This document shows, one piece after another, positions 1 to 8,663 of a DNA stretch of 64,000 nucleotides. A program made the translations under genes and the position numbers. Under the pieces are notes generated by a model. That model made no database searches. It was not told the DNA's origin and worked only from the letters and a program-made list of their open reading frames with translations. The number at the start of each line of letters is the position of its first letter. Positions within the stretch are counted from its first letter, which is position 1. Source of the DNA: Chitinophaga terrae (ex Kim and Jung 2007) (GTDB taxonomy: Bacteria > Bacteroidota > Bacteroidia > Chitinophagales > Chitinophagaceae); NCBI RefSeq assembly GCF_900107795.1, contig NZ_FNRL01000003.1, positions 248,001-312,000 of the forward strand, in the 5' to 3' direction.

Positions 1-361
1 CACAACCGGTAAAAAGATCGGTGCAGATATCGATAAAGTGAAAGGCGGTTACGATCACAACTTTGTACTGGATAAAAAAGATGGAGAGATGGCAACCATT
101 GCAACGCTGTACGATCCAACCAGCGGCCGTGTAATGGAAGTGGCTACCACCCAGCCAGGCATCCAGTTCTATACTGGTAACTTCCTGGATGGTACGCTTA
201 CGAATACACGCGGCGGTCAGAAATATGGCCAGCATGCCGCCTTGTGCCTGGAAACACAACATTTCCCTGATTCGCCTAATCAGCCTTCCTTCCCAAGCGT
301 AGTGCTGAAACCAGGCGAAACCTATTCTCAGACCACTGTGTATAAATTCAGTACCAAATAA
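1..361 (+). CDS. galM: Aldose 1-epimerase (galactose mutarotase), C-terminal part
   Basis: The gene is cut by the left edge of the window; about 119 C-terminal codons remain, in the frame beginning at base 2. The visible part contains [18 protein letters not shown], then [18 protein letters not shown] sequence (here [20 protein letters not shown]), and ends in [16 protein letters not shown]. These are the conserved C-terminal blocks of GalM; the Glu in LETQHFPD is the family's catalytic base position. GalM interconverts alpha and beta anomers of aldoses such as galactose or glucose. A hairpin with a T-run follows directly. Signal peptide and start are outside the window, so cellular location cannot be judged. 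Confidence 0.9.
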   Translation, partial: TTGKKIGADIDKVKGGYDHNFVLDKKDGEMATIATLYDPTSGRVMEVATTQPGIQFYTGNFLDGTLTNTRGGQKYGQHAALCLETQHFPDSPNQPSFPSVVLKPGETYSQTTVYKFSTK

Positions 362-380
362 TTAATATCAGCTATTTTCC

Positions 381-414
381 AAAAAGCCCTTCTACCTGGT
401 AGAGGGGTTTTTTT
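381..414 (+). terminator. Rho-independent terminator after galM
   Basis: An A-run, then an imperfect stem of about 9 bp (cccttctac / gtagagggg), then a run of seven T. It lies 20 bp after the galM stop. Confidence 0.75.
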
Positions 415-470
415 ATGGGTGAGATATCAATACAAAGGAACTCCCGGAGCGCATTACCTGTTAAATGCAT

Positions 471-510
471 GAAAAAGCGGCTGCCTCAAATTTGATGCAG
501 CCGCTTTTTC
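471..510. terminator. Bidirectional terminator between galM and susD
   Basis: A perfect 14-bp inverted repeat (gaaaaagcggctgc / gcagccgctttttc) with a 12-base loop. A-rich and T-rich ends on both arms suit termination from either side. It is 18 bp beyond the susD stop on the minus strand. Confidence 0.8.
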
Positions 511-528
511 GTTTATTTAATCACGTAT

Positions 529-2004
529 TTAGAAATTCGGATTCTGTTTCAATGTTCCTTTACTTCTGTCTATTTCCTGCTGCGGAATAGGGAAGTAATA
601 GTTTTTAGGCTTGGAGAACTTTCTTCCTTTGCCGCCTCTTGAGATCTCTGTTCCGTCATACGCCAGCTTTGGTTTAGCATAGATGTCGGCAATATTGATC
701 AACCCTGCTTTGTCCCAGCGTATCAGGTCCTGGTGTCTTTCATTCTCGCCGCAAAGTTCAACTCTTCTTTCATGCATCAGGTTGGCCATGGTGCCATTTA
801 CAACAGGTTTCAATGCTTTGGAAGCGCGACTGCGAACTGCATTGATCTCTGCATCGCCGGCGCCTGCACCATGCAAACGGATCTTGGCTTCTGCTACCAG
901 CAGGTAAATATCGGCAGATCTCATCAATGGCGTTTTAAGAGAATAATCCAGGCCCCCGGATGGCTTCCAGGAACAGAACTTGGCATAATGGTAACCGCTC
1001 CATGACGCACTTGCCTCATAGGTTGCAATGCCGGTGCCTATATTCACCTTATCGCCTGGTTTCATAATACAGATGTCTTTACGCGGATCGCCTGCTTCAA
1101 ACTCATCTACCAGCCCTTTGGTCGGGTAGAAGAAACTCCATCCGTTCCAGTTACGTGGAGCATGGTAAGTGATGAAATCTGAGTAGCCGGCTCCATCTAC
1201 TGTCTGAACTGCCAGCAGCATTTCAGAATTATTGCCGGTAGCCACTTTGAAATTATCGCCATAATTAGTGGCCAGCGCATAGTTTGAGTTAGTGATCACT
1301 TTGTTGCCTGCAACAATTGCCTGATCCAGTTTATTCCATTCCATGTATAACTTGCAAAGCAGGCCATAGGCAGTGCCTTTGCTTACGCGGCCTTTATCGG
1401 CATCGCCGTACGATTCAGGCAGCAGGTCGGCCGCCGCATTCAGGTCAGATTCAATCTGCGCACGCAGTTCATCGGCCGTTACTTTTGGTTTGTTGTAATT
1501 CGCTTTCAATACGTCATCTTCTGTGATGATAGGCGCTTCTCCATAGATCAGCAGCAGGCGCCAGTACGAAAAGGCACGGAAGAAATGAGCTTCTCCCAGG
1601 CACCTGTTTTTTATAGCGGCGTCAATATTTGTGATCTTTGGAACGTAGATCAGTACGTTGTTGGCGCGGTTGATCGTTTCATATTTCCAGCGCCATCCCA
1701 CTCTTACGCTGTAAGTAGAAGGATCATAAGAGAAGTCCTCTATCGCCGCGTCATAGTCATGGTCGCCGCCTCTTACCTGGTCGTCTGAACAGTTGTCAAA
1801 AACAAATTCATTAAACCCTGTATAATCTTCTTCCAGTAAAACATTGTATATACCGGTAACGCCATCAACTGCATCGCTCTGGTTTCGCCAGTAGTTGCCG
1901 GTCGAGTAGTTGCCCTGCGGGTTCACATCCAATACGCTTTTACATGCCCCTAAAGCAAGCGAGGCCGTCATACCGATGAATAATATATTTCTCATGGATT
2001 GCAT
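529..2004 (-). CDS. SusD/RagB-family outer-membrane lipoprotein
   Basis: A 491-residue protein with a lipoprotein signal peptide: hydrophobic stretch, then LALGAC with the lipidated Cys near residue 20. After it come the usual SusD features: CKSVLDVNPQG, an aromatic-rich TPR-type helical core (FFRAFSYWRLLLIYGEAPII), and the C-terminal ERRVELCGENERHQDLIRWDKAG and YYFPIPQQEIDRSKGTLKQNPNF. SusD proteins form the surface lid of SusC porins and capture glycan or peptide ligands. It lies 11 bp downstream of the susC gene, in one operon. The start may be the Met at residue 4 (base 1995), which gives a more compact signal peptide. The ligand cannot be told from sequence, and no glycosidase is adjacent. 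Confidence 0.93.
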   Translation of the reverse strand: MQSMRNILFIGMTASLALGACKSVLDVNPQGNYSTGNYWRNQSDAVDGVTGIYNVLLEEDYTGFNEFVFDNCSDDQVRGGDHDYDAAIEDFSYDPSTYSVRVGWRWKYETINRANNVLIYVPKITNIDAAIKNRCLGEAHFFRAFSYWRLLLIYGEAPIITEDDVLKANYNKPKVTADELRAQIESDLNAAADLLPESYGDADKGRVSKGTAYGLLCKLYMEWNKLDQAIVAGNKVITNSNYALATNYGDNFKVATGNNSEMLLAVQTVDGAGYSDFITYHAPRNWNGWSFFYPTKGLVDEFEAGDPRKDICIMKPGDKVNIGTGIATYEASASWSGYHYAKFCSWKPSGGLDYSLKTPLMRSADIYLLVAEAKIRLHGAGAGDAEINAVRSRASKALKPVVNGTMANLMHERRVELCGENERHQDLIRWDKAGLINIADIYAKPKLAYDGTEISRGGKGRKFSKPKNYYFPIPQQEIDRSKGTLKQNPNF

Positions 2005-2015
2005 AGTAGTCTGAA

Positions 2016-5000
2016 TTAAAAGTTAAGGGTTCCGCCAAATGTAAATGTCCTTGCCTGTGGATAAGCAGCCACGTCTACGCCTCTCTGGCGGTTGCCATCT
2101 GAAGTACCATAGTTATATCCCAACTGGGGTGTAAGACCTGAGTAGTTGGTGATCATGAACAGGTTCTGTGCAGCAATGTAGATATGCAGATCAGAGATTC
2201 CGCTGTTGCCCCAGATCTTTGAAGGGATCGTATAGCCGAGAGAGATATTCTTCAGCGCCAGGTAATCGCCGTTCTCAACGAAGCGATCAGAAACCCTGTT
2301 GTTCTGGTTGTCGTTATTCAGGGTCATACGCGGTACGGAATTGCTGGTACCTGCGCCATGCCAGCGGTTCAGCGCATCTGCATAGAGGTTGTATGGATAG
2401 TTGGCATCCATTCCCTGCATTTTATCTGCGTTGTATAATTTTACTCCGCCAACGCCGGCAAACGATACGCTCAGGTCAAAACCTTTATAGGTGGCGCCGG
2501 CCTGTATACCATACGCTACTTTCGGGTTAGGACTGCCTAAATTAACCCTGTCGAGATCATTCACGATACCGTCGTTGTTCGTATCAAGGAACCTTACATC
2601 CCCGGGGCGGATTTTGCCCTTGTTAGGATCTTTGGAGATATTCGGATCATTGTCGATATCCGCCTGCGTTTGATAAATGCCATCTGTTTTCCATCCGTAG
2701 TAAGAAGCAATAGGCTGGCCTACATAGGTCCTGGAGATCTCTTGTCCCTGGCGGCCGTAAGGAGTAGAACCTATATAGCTGTTGGGATCATAGAGTTTGG
2801 TCACTTCATTTTTGATGAAGGAAGCATTGGCGCTTACATTGTATTTAAATTCACCTTTTCCGCCCTGGTAGTTCAGTTCAATTTCCCATCCTTTGTTGTT
2901 CAGCTCACCCAGGTTCCTGTCGGGGATCCCGGAGGTGCCATGCGTATCCATTTCAGGTGCGGGGACCAACATGTCGCGGGTATTTTTATTGAACCAGGTA
3001 ATGGTAGCATTCAGCCTGTTCTGGAAGAAACCGGCTTCCAGGCTGATGTTCGTCATTTCTGCTTTTTCCCAGGTAATATCAGGGTTGGCAAGACGTGAGT
3101 TCCATACGCCGGTGTAAGGATTTTCTCCAAAGTTATACCTGCGGTCTTTGTTGATCAGCGCCAGGTATTGGAAATCATTTACGTTCTGGTTACCCAGTTG
3201 TCCCCAGCCGCCGGTGATCTTTAAGTTGCTTACTGCTTTCACGTTGTTTTTGAAGAATGGTTCATCAGAGATCCTCCAACCGGCAGAAAATGCAGGGAAG
3301 TAACCCCAACGATGTCCCGGGGCAAACCTGGAAGAACCATCCGCCCTGAATGTGACGGTTAAGAGGTATTTATCTTTATACCCATAGAATCCTCTTACAA
3401 ACGCAGATGCCAGTCCGGTAGCCGGCAGGTAATTGCCTTGCGCGTCGTGGATGTCGTTACCGTTACTTAAAACGCGTTGATCCGGCGCTTCGTCGTTAAA
3501 GCCCCATCTGTCGGCACGGAAATAAGAACTGTTCGTAGTTTGCTGGGAGTAACCGCCTGTTGCGGTAATATGGTGAATACTGTTGATCCTTTTATCGTAA
3601 GTCAGGAATACTTCACTCAACTGGCTGTTATAAGAATCGTTCCTGTTCCACAGTTCTGCGTGGTCCCTGGTCCTTGTCTGATCCAGCACTTTAGGAGAGA
3701 AACTGTATTGGTTGGTAAGACTGCCATCGAATGCATAATTGCCACGAAGAGTAAGACCGTCGATGATGGTCAATTCGCCGTATACGTTTGCCAGCATGCG
3801 ATAGTTCTTGGTCCAGGTATCGGTTGTCACCGCTGTGTACACCGGGTTGTTGATATCGCCCAGTTCATTGCTGGCTTTGGAAGAACCAAAGCTGCCATCA
3901 GGATTGTATACCGGGATAGCAGGATTGAAACGGAGCGCACTGAAGATCAGCCCTGTCTGGGAGGAGTAGGTATCAGGACCGCTGTTTTGTTTGTATGTCA
4001 GCTGCAGGTTTTCACCTACTTTAAAACGTTTGCCGATCTTGTGTTCGGAGTTGATACGCGCCGTATATCTTTTGAAGTAGGAGTTGGTGATGATACCCTG
4101 TTCATTATAATAACCGGCACTGAGCAGGTAGTTGGAAGCATTGTTACCGCCCCTGACGCTTACGTCTGCATTGGTAACATGGCCTGTGGTAAAAAGAGCG
4201 CGTTGCCAGTCGGTGCGTTGCGTAGCGTAATAAGGATCTTTCCAGATAGGTTCAATGGCTACGCCGTCGTTGGTATAACGTTCCTGTTTCAGTGTTACCA
4301 GGTCTGGCGCTGTGAGTAAGGGAATATACCTGGAAACATTGGAAACGCCCCTGTAAACATTCACAGACGCTCTCAGTTTTTCGCCGAAATTTCCTTTCTT
4401 GGTAGTGATGATCACTACGCCGTTAGCCGCCCTGGTACCGTAGATAGCGGAAGAGGAAGCGTCTTTTAGTATTTCCATGGAAGCGATATCATTCGGGTTG
4501 ATATCATTTAATCCTCCTGCCGGCACACCATCGATGATGATAAGCGGATCAGCGTTGTTAATGGTACCTGTACCACGTACCCTGATGGAAGGCGAGCTGC
4601 CTGGCGCTCCGTCGGACCGTACTATTTCCACGCCGCTTACCCGGCCCTGCATGGCTGCTGCCGCATCGCTCACGGGAAGGTTTTTAATGTCAGACCCTTT
4701 GATGGATGAAATAGTACCTGTTACATCCCTGCGGGTCTGGGTACCATACCCTACTACCAGTACTTCTCCCAGGCCTTTGCTGGCAGCTACGAGGCTGACG
4801 TTGATAGTGGTCTGGTTCGTGACATTGATCTTTTGAGTTTCAAATCCTATAAATGAGAACTGAAGGGTAGTAGCACTGTTAGGAATGGTAACAGTATAAG
4901 TTCCCTGTGCGTTGGTGGTGGCGCCTGAAGTGGTGCCGGGAACGGTTACTGTAACACCGGGAAGGGGGGCGCCGTCGGCGGCTCCTGTTACTTTTCCGGT

Positions 5001-5087
5001 AATGGTCTTTTGAGCCAGTAATGTGCTGCCGGTAGCACATAGCAAGACCATTAAAAGGCATAATTTTCGGATCATTGCATACCTCAT
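2016..5087 (-). CDS. SusC/RagA-family TonB-dependent outer-membrane transporter
   Basis: A 1023-residue protein with a signal peptide ending near LLAQ (residue 26), a carboxypeptidase-D regulatory-like Ig domain (about 27-105), then LGEVLVVGYGTQTRRDVTG, which is the SusC signature before the plug. The plug carries RVSGVEIVRSDGAPGSSPSIRVRG and SAIYGTRAANGVVIITTKKG, followed by a 22-strand-type barrel ending in TFTFGGTLNF. It imports substrate captured by the downstream SusD using TonB energy. It has no STN signalling domain and no adjacent sigma/FecR pair, unlike the second susC operon at 33.5-39.7 kb. Met5 (base 5075) is an alternative start. Confidence 0.95.
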   Translation of the reverse strand: MRYAMIRKLCLLMVLLCATGSTLLAQKTITGKVTGAADGAPLPGVTVTVPGTTSGATTNAQGTYTVTIPNSATTLQFSFIGFETQKINVTNQTTINVSLVAASKGLGEVLVVGYGTQTRRDVTGTISSIKGSDIKNLPVSDAAAAMQGRVSGVEIVRSDGAPGSSPSIRVRGTGTINNADPLIIIDGVPAGGLNDINPNDIASMEILKDASSSAIYGTRAANGVVIITTKKGNFGEKLRASVNVYRGVSNVSRYIPLLTAPDLVTLKQERYTNDGVAIEPIWKDPYYATQRTDWQRALFTTGHVTNADVSVRGGNNASNYLLSAGYYNEQGIITNSYFKRYTARINSEHKIGKRFKVGENLQLTYKQNSGPDTYSSQTGLIFSALRFNPAIPVYNPDGSFGSSKASNELGDINNPVYTAVTTDTWTKNYRMLANVYGELTIIDGLTLRGNYAFDGSLTNQYSFSPKVLDQTRTRDHAELWNRNDSYNSQLSEVFLTYDKRINSIHHITATGGYSQQTTNSSYFRADRWGFNDEAPDQRVLSNGNDIHDAQGNYLPATGLASAFVRGFYGYKDKYLLTVTFRADGSSRFAPGHRWGYFPAFSAGWRISDEPFFKNNVKAVSNLKITGGWGQLGNQNVNDFQYLALINKDRRYNFGENPYTGVWNSRLANPDITWEKAEMTNISLEAGFFQNRLNATITWFNKNTRDMLVPAPEMDTHGTSGIPDRNLGELNNKGWEIELNYQGGKGEFKYNVSANASFIKNEVTKLYDPNSYIGSTPYGRQGQEISRTYVGQPIASYYGWKTDGIYQTQADIDNDPNISKDPNKGKIRPGDVRFLDTNNDGIVNDLDRVNLGSPNPKVAYGIQAGATYKGFDLSVSFAGVGGVKLYNADKMQGMDANYPYNLYADALNRWHGAGTSNSVPRMTLNNDNQNNRVSDRFVENGDYLALKNISLGYTIPSKIWGNSGISDLHIYIAAQNLFMITNYSGLTPQLGYNYGTSDGNRQRGVDVAAYPQARTFTFGGTLNF

Positions 5088-5487
5088 AATGTGTGTGAAT
5101 AAGACGTGATTTGTAATGGAACTACACGTTGTCGTGGTTCTGTTTTATGGTTGAGTAATTGGTGAATGTTTATAGCGTTGCTAAATCGTTAAAGCAATCG
5201 AGTTGACAATTTCCTTTGTTTTTCATTTTATTCACTGGGCCACAATTAAGATGAAAGAAGTGGAAGGTGGTTGACTAATATTTTGTTTGAAAATGAAGGT
5301 AGGATTTTTTATAAATACCGTTAAATTATTTTTTAGTGATCTTATTAAAGGATGGATGGTAAAGGAGGGTAGGGGAATAAGGGGCGAAAATACGCTTGTA
5401 GTATTTGAATGGAGAGTAATAGTTTTTTGCTTTTATGTGAGAGGCGGTAGATGAGTTTTCTGTTTTGGTGATGAAAATATATTTCAA
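5088..5487. other. AT-rich intergenic region upstream of susC
   Basis: This 400-bp gene-free stretch separates the divergent susC and GIY-YIG-like genes and must carry both promoters. I see a short inverted repeat (acacg-ttgt-cgtgg) near 5121-5136. I found no clean TAnnTTTG box on the susC strand. Short ORFs here lack coding character. Confidence 0.5.
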
Positions 5488-6096
5488 ATGAAAACTAACC
5501 GGTTTATATTTATCTATAATACTCTTATATCTATGGAACAAACTATGAACTTTCTGAAAGAAGTTTCAGCAGGCACTGTTAAAATCCTTAATGATTTTAG
5601 TGAAAAAGGAAGAAAGGGAGACTTTACATTTGAATTCGATTGTGCTACCTCGGATAATTACCTTGAAACAAACATCCTGCATTTCGGCCAATTTGTTGAA
5701 ATGTTTAACAAACTTAAAACTATCACCGGCCCGGTTATCTATTGGATCGAGGTTATATCAGACAATGAGATTAAAGAGATATTGAATGCTGCAGAAACAT
5801 TTAAAATCACAAATAGAAGACATGTTCCGGCAATCAGGAAAAAAGTCAGCTATCATTCCAGAATTCTGTATGTTGGAAAAGTCGAGAAAGATATATTCGT
5901 ACGAGTTATGACCCACATGGGATTTCATCGTTCACATAAAACACAGGGCCTGCAAATGTACCATTGGGGAAAGCAAATTGGTTTAAGAGTACGATTTAAT
6001 CTAATGCAGTTACATGGCGGGTGCGAGTCTATATTGCCAGTTTTGGAAAAAGCATTGGCTCAAAAGATGCAACCGATTATTGGTAAGCACAAATAG
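5488..6096 (+). CDS. GIY-YIG-like domain protein, probably degenerate nuclease fold
   Basis: A 202-residue protein without signal peptide or membrane segment. The second half reads like a GIY-YIG domain: GPVIYWIEV (residues 81-89, GIY position), ILYVGKVEKDIFVRVMTHMG (126-145, YIG position with Tyr128 and Gly130, then Arg139 and His143), and LEKALAQKMQPIIGKH (186-201) with Glu187 at the family's metal-ligand position. About 40 residues sit between the two motifs, where about 10 are usual. The N-terminal 75 residues are unrecognised. The fold assignment is my inference from motif order; function is unknown. The start could be Met16 (base 5533, ATGGAACAAACT). It stands alone, followed by its own terminator. 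Confidence 0.6.
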   Translation: MKTNRFIFIYNTLISMEQTMNFLKEVSAGTVKILNDFSEKGRKGDFTFEFDCATSDNYLETNILHFGQFVEMFNKLKTITGPVIYWIEVISDNEIKEILNAAETFKITNRRHVPAIRKKVSYHSRILYVGKVEKDIFVRVMTHMGFHRSHKTQGLQMYHWGKQIGLRVRFNLMQLHGGCESILPVLEKALAQKMQPIIGKHK

Positions 6097-6130
6097 CTCC
6101 TGTGGTTATTATCTAGCTTTATAATTTTTA

Positions 6131-6160
6131 CACTTTGTATTGCAAAGTGCTTTTTATTTT
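6131..6160 (+). terminator. Terminator after the GIY-YIG-like gene
   Basis: Stem cactttg / caaagtg with a 5-base loop (6131-6149), followed by ctttttatttt. It lies 34 bp after the stop codon. Confidence 0.8.
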
Positions 6161-6161
6161 A

Positions 6162-6169
6162 TAGGTTTG
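6162..6169 (+). promoter_or_regulatory. Bacteroidota-type -7 box (TAGGTTTG) before the XrtN cassette
   Basis: This matches TAnnTTTG exactly and lies 19 bases before the VIT gene start. A TTTG is present upstream at 6134-6137, but its spacing of 24 bases is longer than usual, and it lies within the terminator stem. Treat it as a candidate only. Confidence 0.4.
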
Positions 6170-6188
6170 CGTTGTAAATATCCCTGAA

Positions 6189-8663
6189 ATGGAAAAATCC
6201 CCTTTAAAAAAATTACCGCTGATAGCGGGAGCGGTATTGTTAACCATCATGACAGGCTTGCTGGGCATCTTCGTTTTTTCCAACGAACAAAGAAGCGAAG
6301 CAGTACTGGTTAACCACTTTATAATCCTGTTATATGCCGTACTACTGCTATTGGCAAGAATATTCAAAAAGAACAGCCAACCGCGGGCAACTTTATCGAT
6401 CCTGCTGGTTATGCTGGTAATAGACGCCTACTCGCTTAATTTCCAGTTTGATGTCTTTTCTCCCATGGCTGTTTGGTTTGGCGTGTCAATAGTGTTGCTC
6501 TGTTTAAATATCCTGGCTGTATCGTTCATTGAACGGTTCCCTGAATGGTTGAAATGCTTACTGGCATTCACCAGCGGCGTATCGTTCCTCGTTCCCCTGA
6601 TGCCGGCGTTGACCATGGGTTTTGTATACCTTGCAGGGGTAGTGGGATTGATAGTTATCGGAATGGGCATTGTAGCATTTGCTCCCTTACTGCTCCTTCT
6701 TCATAACTCCTTAATAGCTTACAGGCTCTTTTTACCGGTGAAAAGATACAGGTACTTCTTTTTCTCCGGTCTTTCTATTGTAACCATATATGCAATGGTT
6801 TACTGTATAACCTACGCCACTTCCCTGAATCATTTCGAAAGGCTGTACAAGCAATCTACAGCGCCAGGCAGCGATGAACAACCCGCCTGGATCAATGTTG
6901 CCCAGCAACTGGAACTTACTCCCATGATGAACCGCATCCTGAGAACAAGGATCACGCTGGATGCCTTTGGTGATTTCGCCGATATGGGCAACAGGTCATT
7001 TGACGACAACGCGCATTATGATCCGTTGTTCGTTCTGGCAACCGGCCTGTTCTCTACAACAATAGTTGAGGAAACAGACCGCCTGAATATCCTTGGCGTA
7101 TTGGCCGATAAACGCCATTATGCCGAGGAGAGATTGTGGGATGGAGATTACCTGCGAACCGCCAGTGTGAACACCCGGGCGCAGGTATGGCCATCTAACC
7201 ACATCGCCTATACGGAGCATACAATTGTTGTAGAAAATACCAATCCCCACCGCTGGACTACTTCCGAAGAGGCAATCTATACTTTTCACCTGCCGGAAGG
7301 AGCAACCGTAACAGCTTTATCTCTCTGGATCGGCGATCGCGAAGAAAAAGGTATCCTTACCACCAGGGATAAAGCAATGGCTGCTTACAGGGATGTAGTG
7401 GGCGTACAACGCCGCGATCCATCCATCGTTCAATGGAGGGAAGGCGACCGTGTATCCGTTCGCGTTTTCCCGGTAACACAAGACGCTCCAAGGAAATTTA
7501 AAATTGGCATCACGGCTCCTTTGCAGGCAGGCGATCGCCAGTTAACGTATCAACCCGGCTGGTTTGAAGGGCCTGCCGGTAATTCCGCCAGTTATGATGT
7601 AAAGCTGCAGTTTGAAGACAAACCAATAAACATCGTATATCCCAACGGGTTTTACCTGGCTAAAGATAATATAGTTGGCAACATAGGCAGGTATAGCGAC
7701 GACTGGAAAGTAACCTTTGCCGATCCCGGCTTAACCAACAGCGCTTTCCGGTTCGATAACACCCGCTATACTTTGCAACCCTACAAACCAGCTATCTCGG
7801 TGCTCGATCCTGATACTTTATACCTGGACATCAACCGCCACTGGCCCTATAAAGACTACCTGCAACTGGTAACAACCCTAAGGTCTAAAAAACTTTATGT
7901 ATACAAGGATCAGAAATGGATCTCTGTCAATCCCTCCAATGCCAGACAGGTATTTGAAGAAAGGCAGCAACTGCGGTTTTCCCTTTTCCCCTTCCACCGG
8001 GTGCCGGCAGGCAACAATACGCTGGTGATCACGGCGGGAGGGAAGAGCGGACCGTTTTTAAGCGACCTGTCGTTCGATTCTTTCTCTGCTTCCTTAAATC
8101 AATACCTGCAATCTCATCACCCTGTTGTGTTCAATATAGGCGATACGGTTTCTCCCTTTATCGGGTCTTTAAGCGCCGCCAAACAGATCACTTTGCAAAA
8201 AGGAGAATTGTCGTCACTGGTTACGCAACTTCAGCGACGCACTTTTTCCCTACCGGTAAAAGCGCAGGATAGAATTGATATTCCAGCCGCCGGGATCAGC
8301 ATTGTACAGGCTCCGGACAGCGGCGCTACCCGGGGCCCCGATCATCTTGCCAGGCTGTTTGCCTATCACTGGCTGCTGGAAGCCAGCGCCAGGCAACCGG
8401 CAGATACAAACAAGCTAATGGACGTTGCCGCCAAAGGATATGTGGTATCTCCTGTTTCCAGTTTACTGGTGCTGGAAACACAGGCCGACTATGATAAGCA
8501 TAAGATCGCGAACAACGAGATCGGGTTGCAGAATGCTGCGCTGAAAGGGCATGGATCTGTTCCCGAACCTCACGAATGGGCCCTGTTTATACTGGCGGTA
8601 AGCATACTTGCCTATGTCAGGTATGGAAAATTATTTTTTGGCAGGAAGAAGACAGCATGTTAA
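6189..8663 (+). CDS. XrtN-system VIT-domain protein with PEP-type C-terminal sorting tail
   Basis: An 824-residue membrane protein. Residues 1-210 hold about six hydrophobic helices. Residues about 335-447 match a VIT (vault/inter-alpha-trypsin) domain: YTEHTIVVENTNPH, EEAIYTFHLPEGATVTALSLW and the following DKAMAAYRDVVG and RVFPVTQDAPRKFKIG. A large extracytoplasmic region follows. The end is a PEP-CTERM-like sorting signal: VPEP (791-794), a hydrophobic helix (ALFILAVSILAYV), then basic RYGKLFFGRKK. Such tails are cleaved by exosortases, and the next gene encodes one, overlapping by 7 bp. In the known XrtN systems a VIT protein encoded beside the enzyme is the evident substrate. Role in the cell is unknown. 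No von Willebrand A domain follows the VIT domain, which is unusual compared with inter-alpha-trypsin proteins. Confidence 0.85.
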   Translation: MEKSPLKKLPLIAGAVLLTIMTGLLGIFVFSNEQRSEAVLVNHFIILLYAVLLLLARIFKKNSQPRATLSILLVMLVIDAYSLNFQFDVFSPMAVWFGVSIVLLCLNILAVSFIERFPEWLKCLLAFTSGVSFLVPLMPALTMGFVYLAGVVGLIVIGMGIVAFAPLLLLLHNSLIAYRLFLPVKRYRYFFFSGLSIVTIYAMVYCITYATSLNHFERLYKQSTAPGSDEQPAWINVAQQLELTPMMNRILRTRITLDAFGDFADMGNRSFDDNAHYDPLFVLATGLFSTTIVEETDRLNILGVLADKRHYAEERLWDGDYLRTASVNTRAQVWPSNHIAYTEHTIVVENTNPHRWTTSEEAIYTFHLPEGATVTALSLWIGDREEKGILTTRDKAMAAYRDVVGVQRRDPSIVQWREGDRVSVRVFPVTQDAPRKFKIGITAPLQAGDRQLTYQPGWFEGPAGNSASYDVKLQFEDKPINIVYPNGFYLAKDNIVGNIGRYSDDWKVTFADPGLTNSAFRFDNTRYTLQPYKPAISVLDPDTLYLDINRHWPYKDYLQLVTTLRSKKLYVYKDQKWISVNPSNARQVFEERQQLRFSLFPFHRVPAGNNTLVITAGGKSGPFLSDLSFDSFSASLNQYLQSHHPVVFNIGDTVSPFIGSLSAAKQITLQKGELSSLVTQLQRRTFSLPVKAQDRIDIPAAGISIVQAPDSGATRGPDHLARLFAYHWLLEASARQPADTNKLMDVAAKGYVVSPVSSLLVLETQADYDKHKIANNEIGLQNAALKGHGSVPEPHEWALFILAVSILAYVRYGKLFFGRKKTAC

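Noticed and set aside
3477..4319. 280-codon open frame on the plus strand within susC
   Set aside because: It is the antisense shadow of a conserved SusC gene and shows no domain, signal peptide or family motif.
5326..5541. 71-codon minus-strand ORF in the susC upstream gap
   Set aside because: AT-rich, Lys/Tyr-heavy, no recognisable domain, and overlaps the start of the GIY-YIG-like gene.
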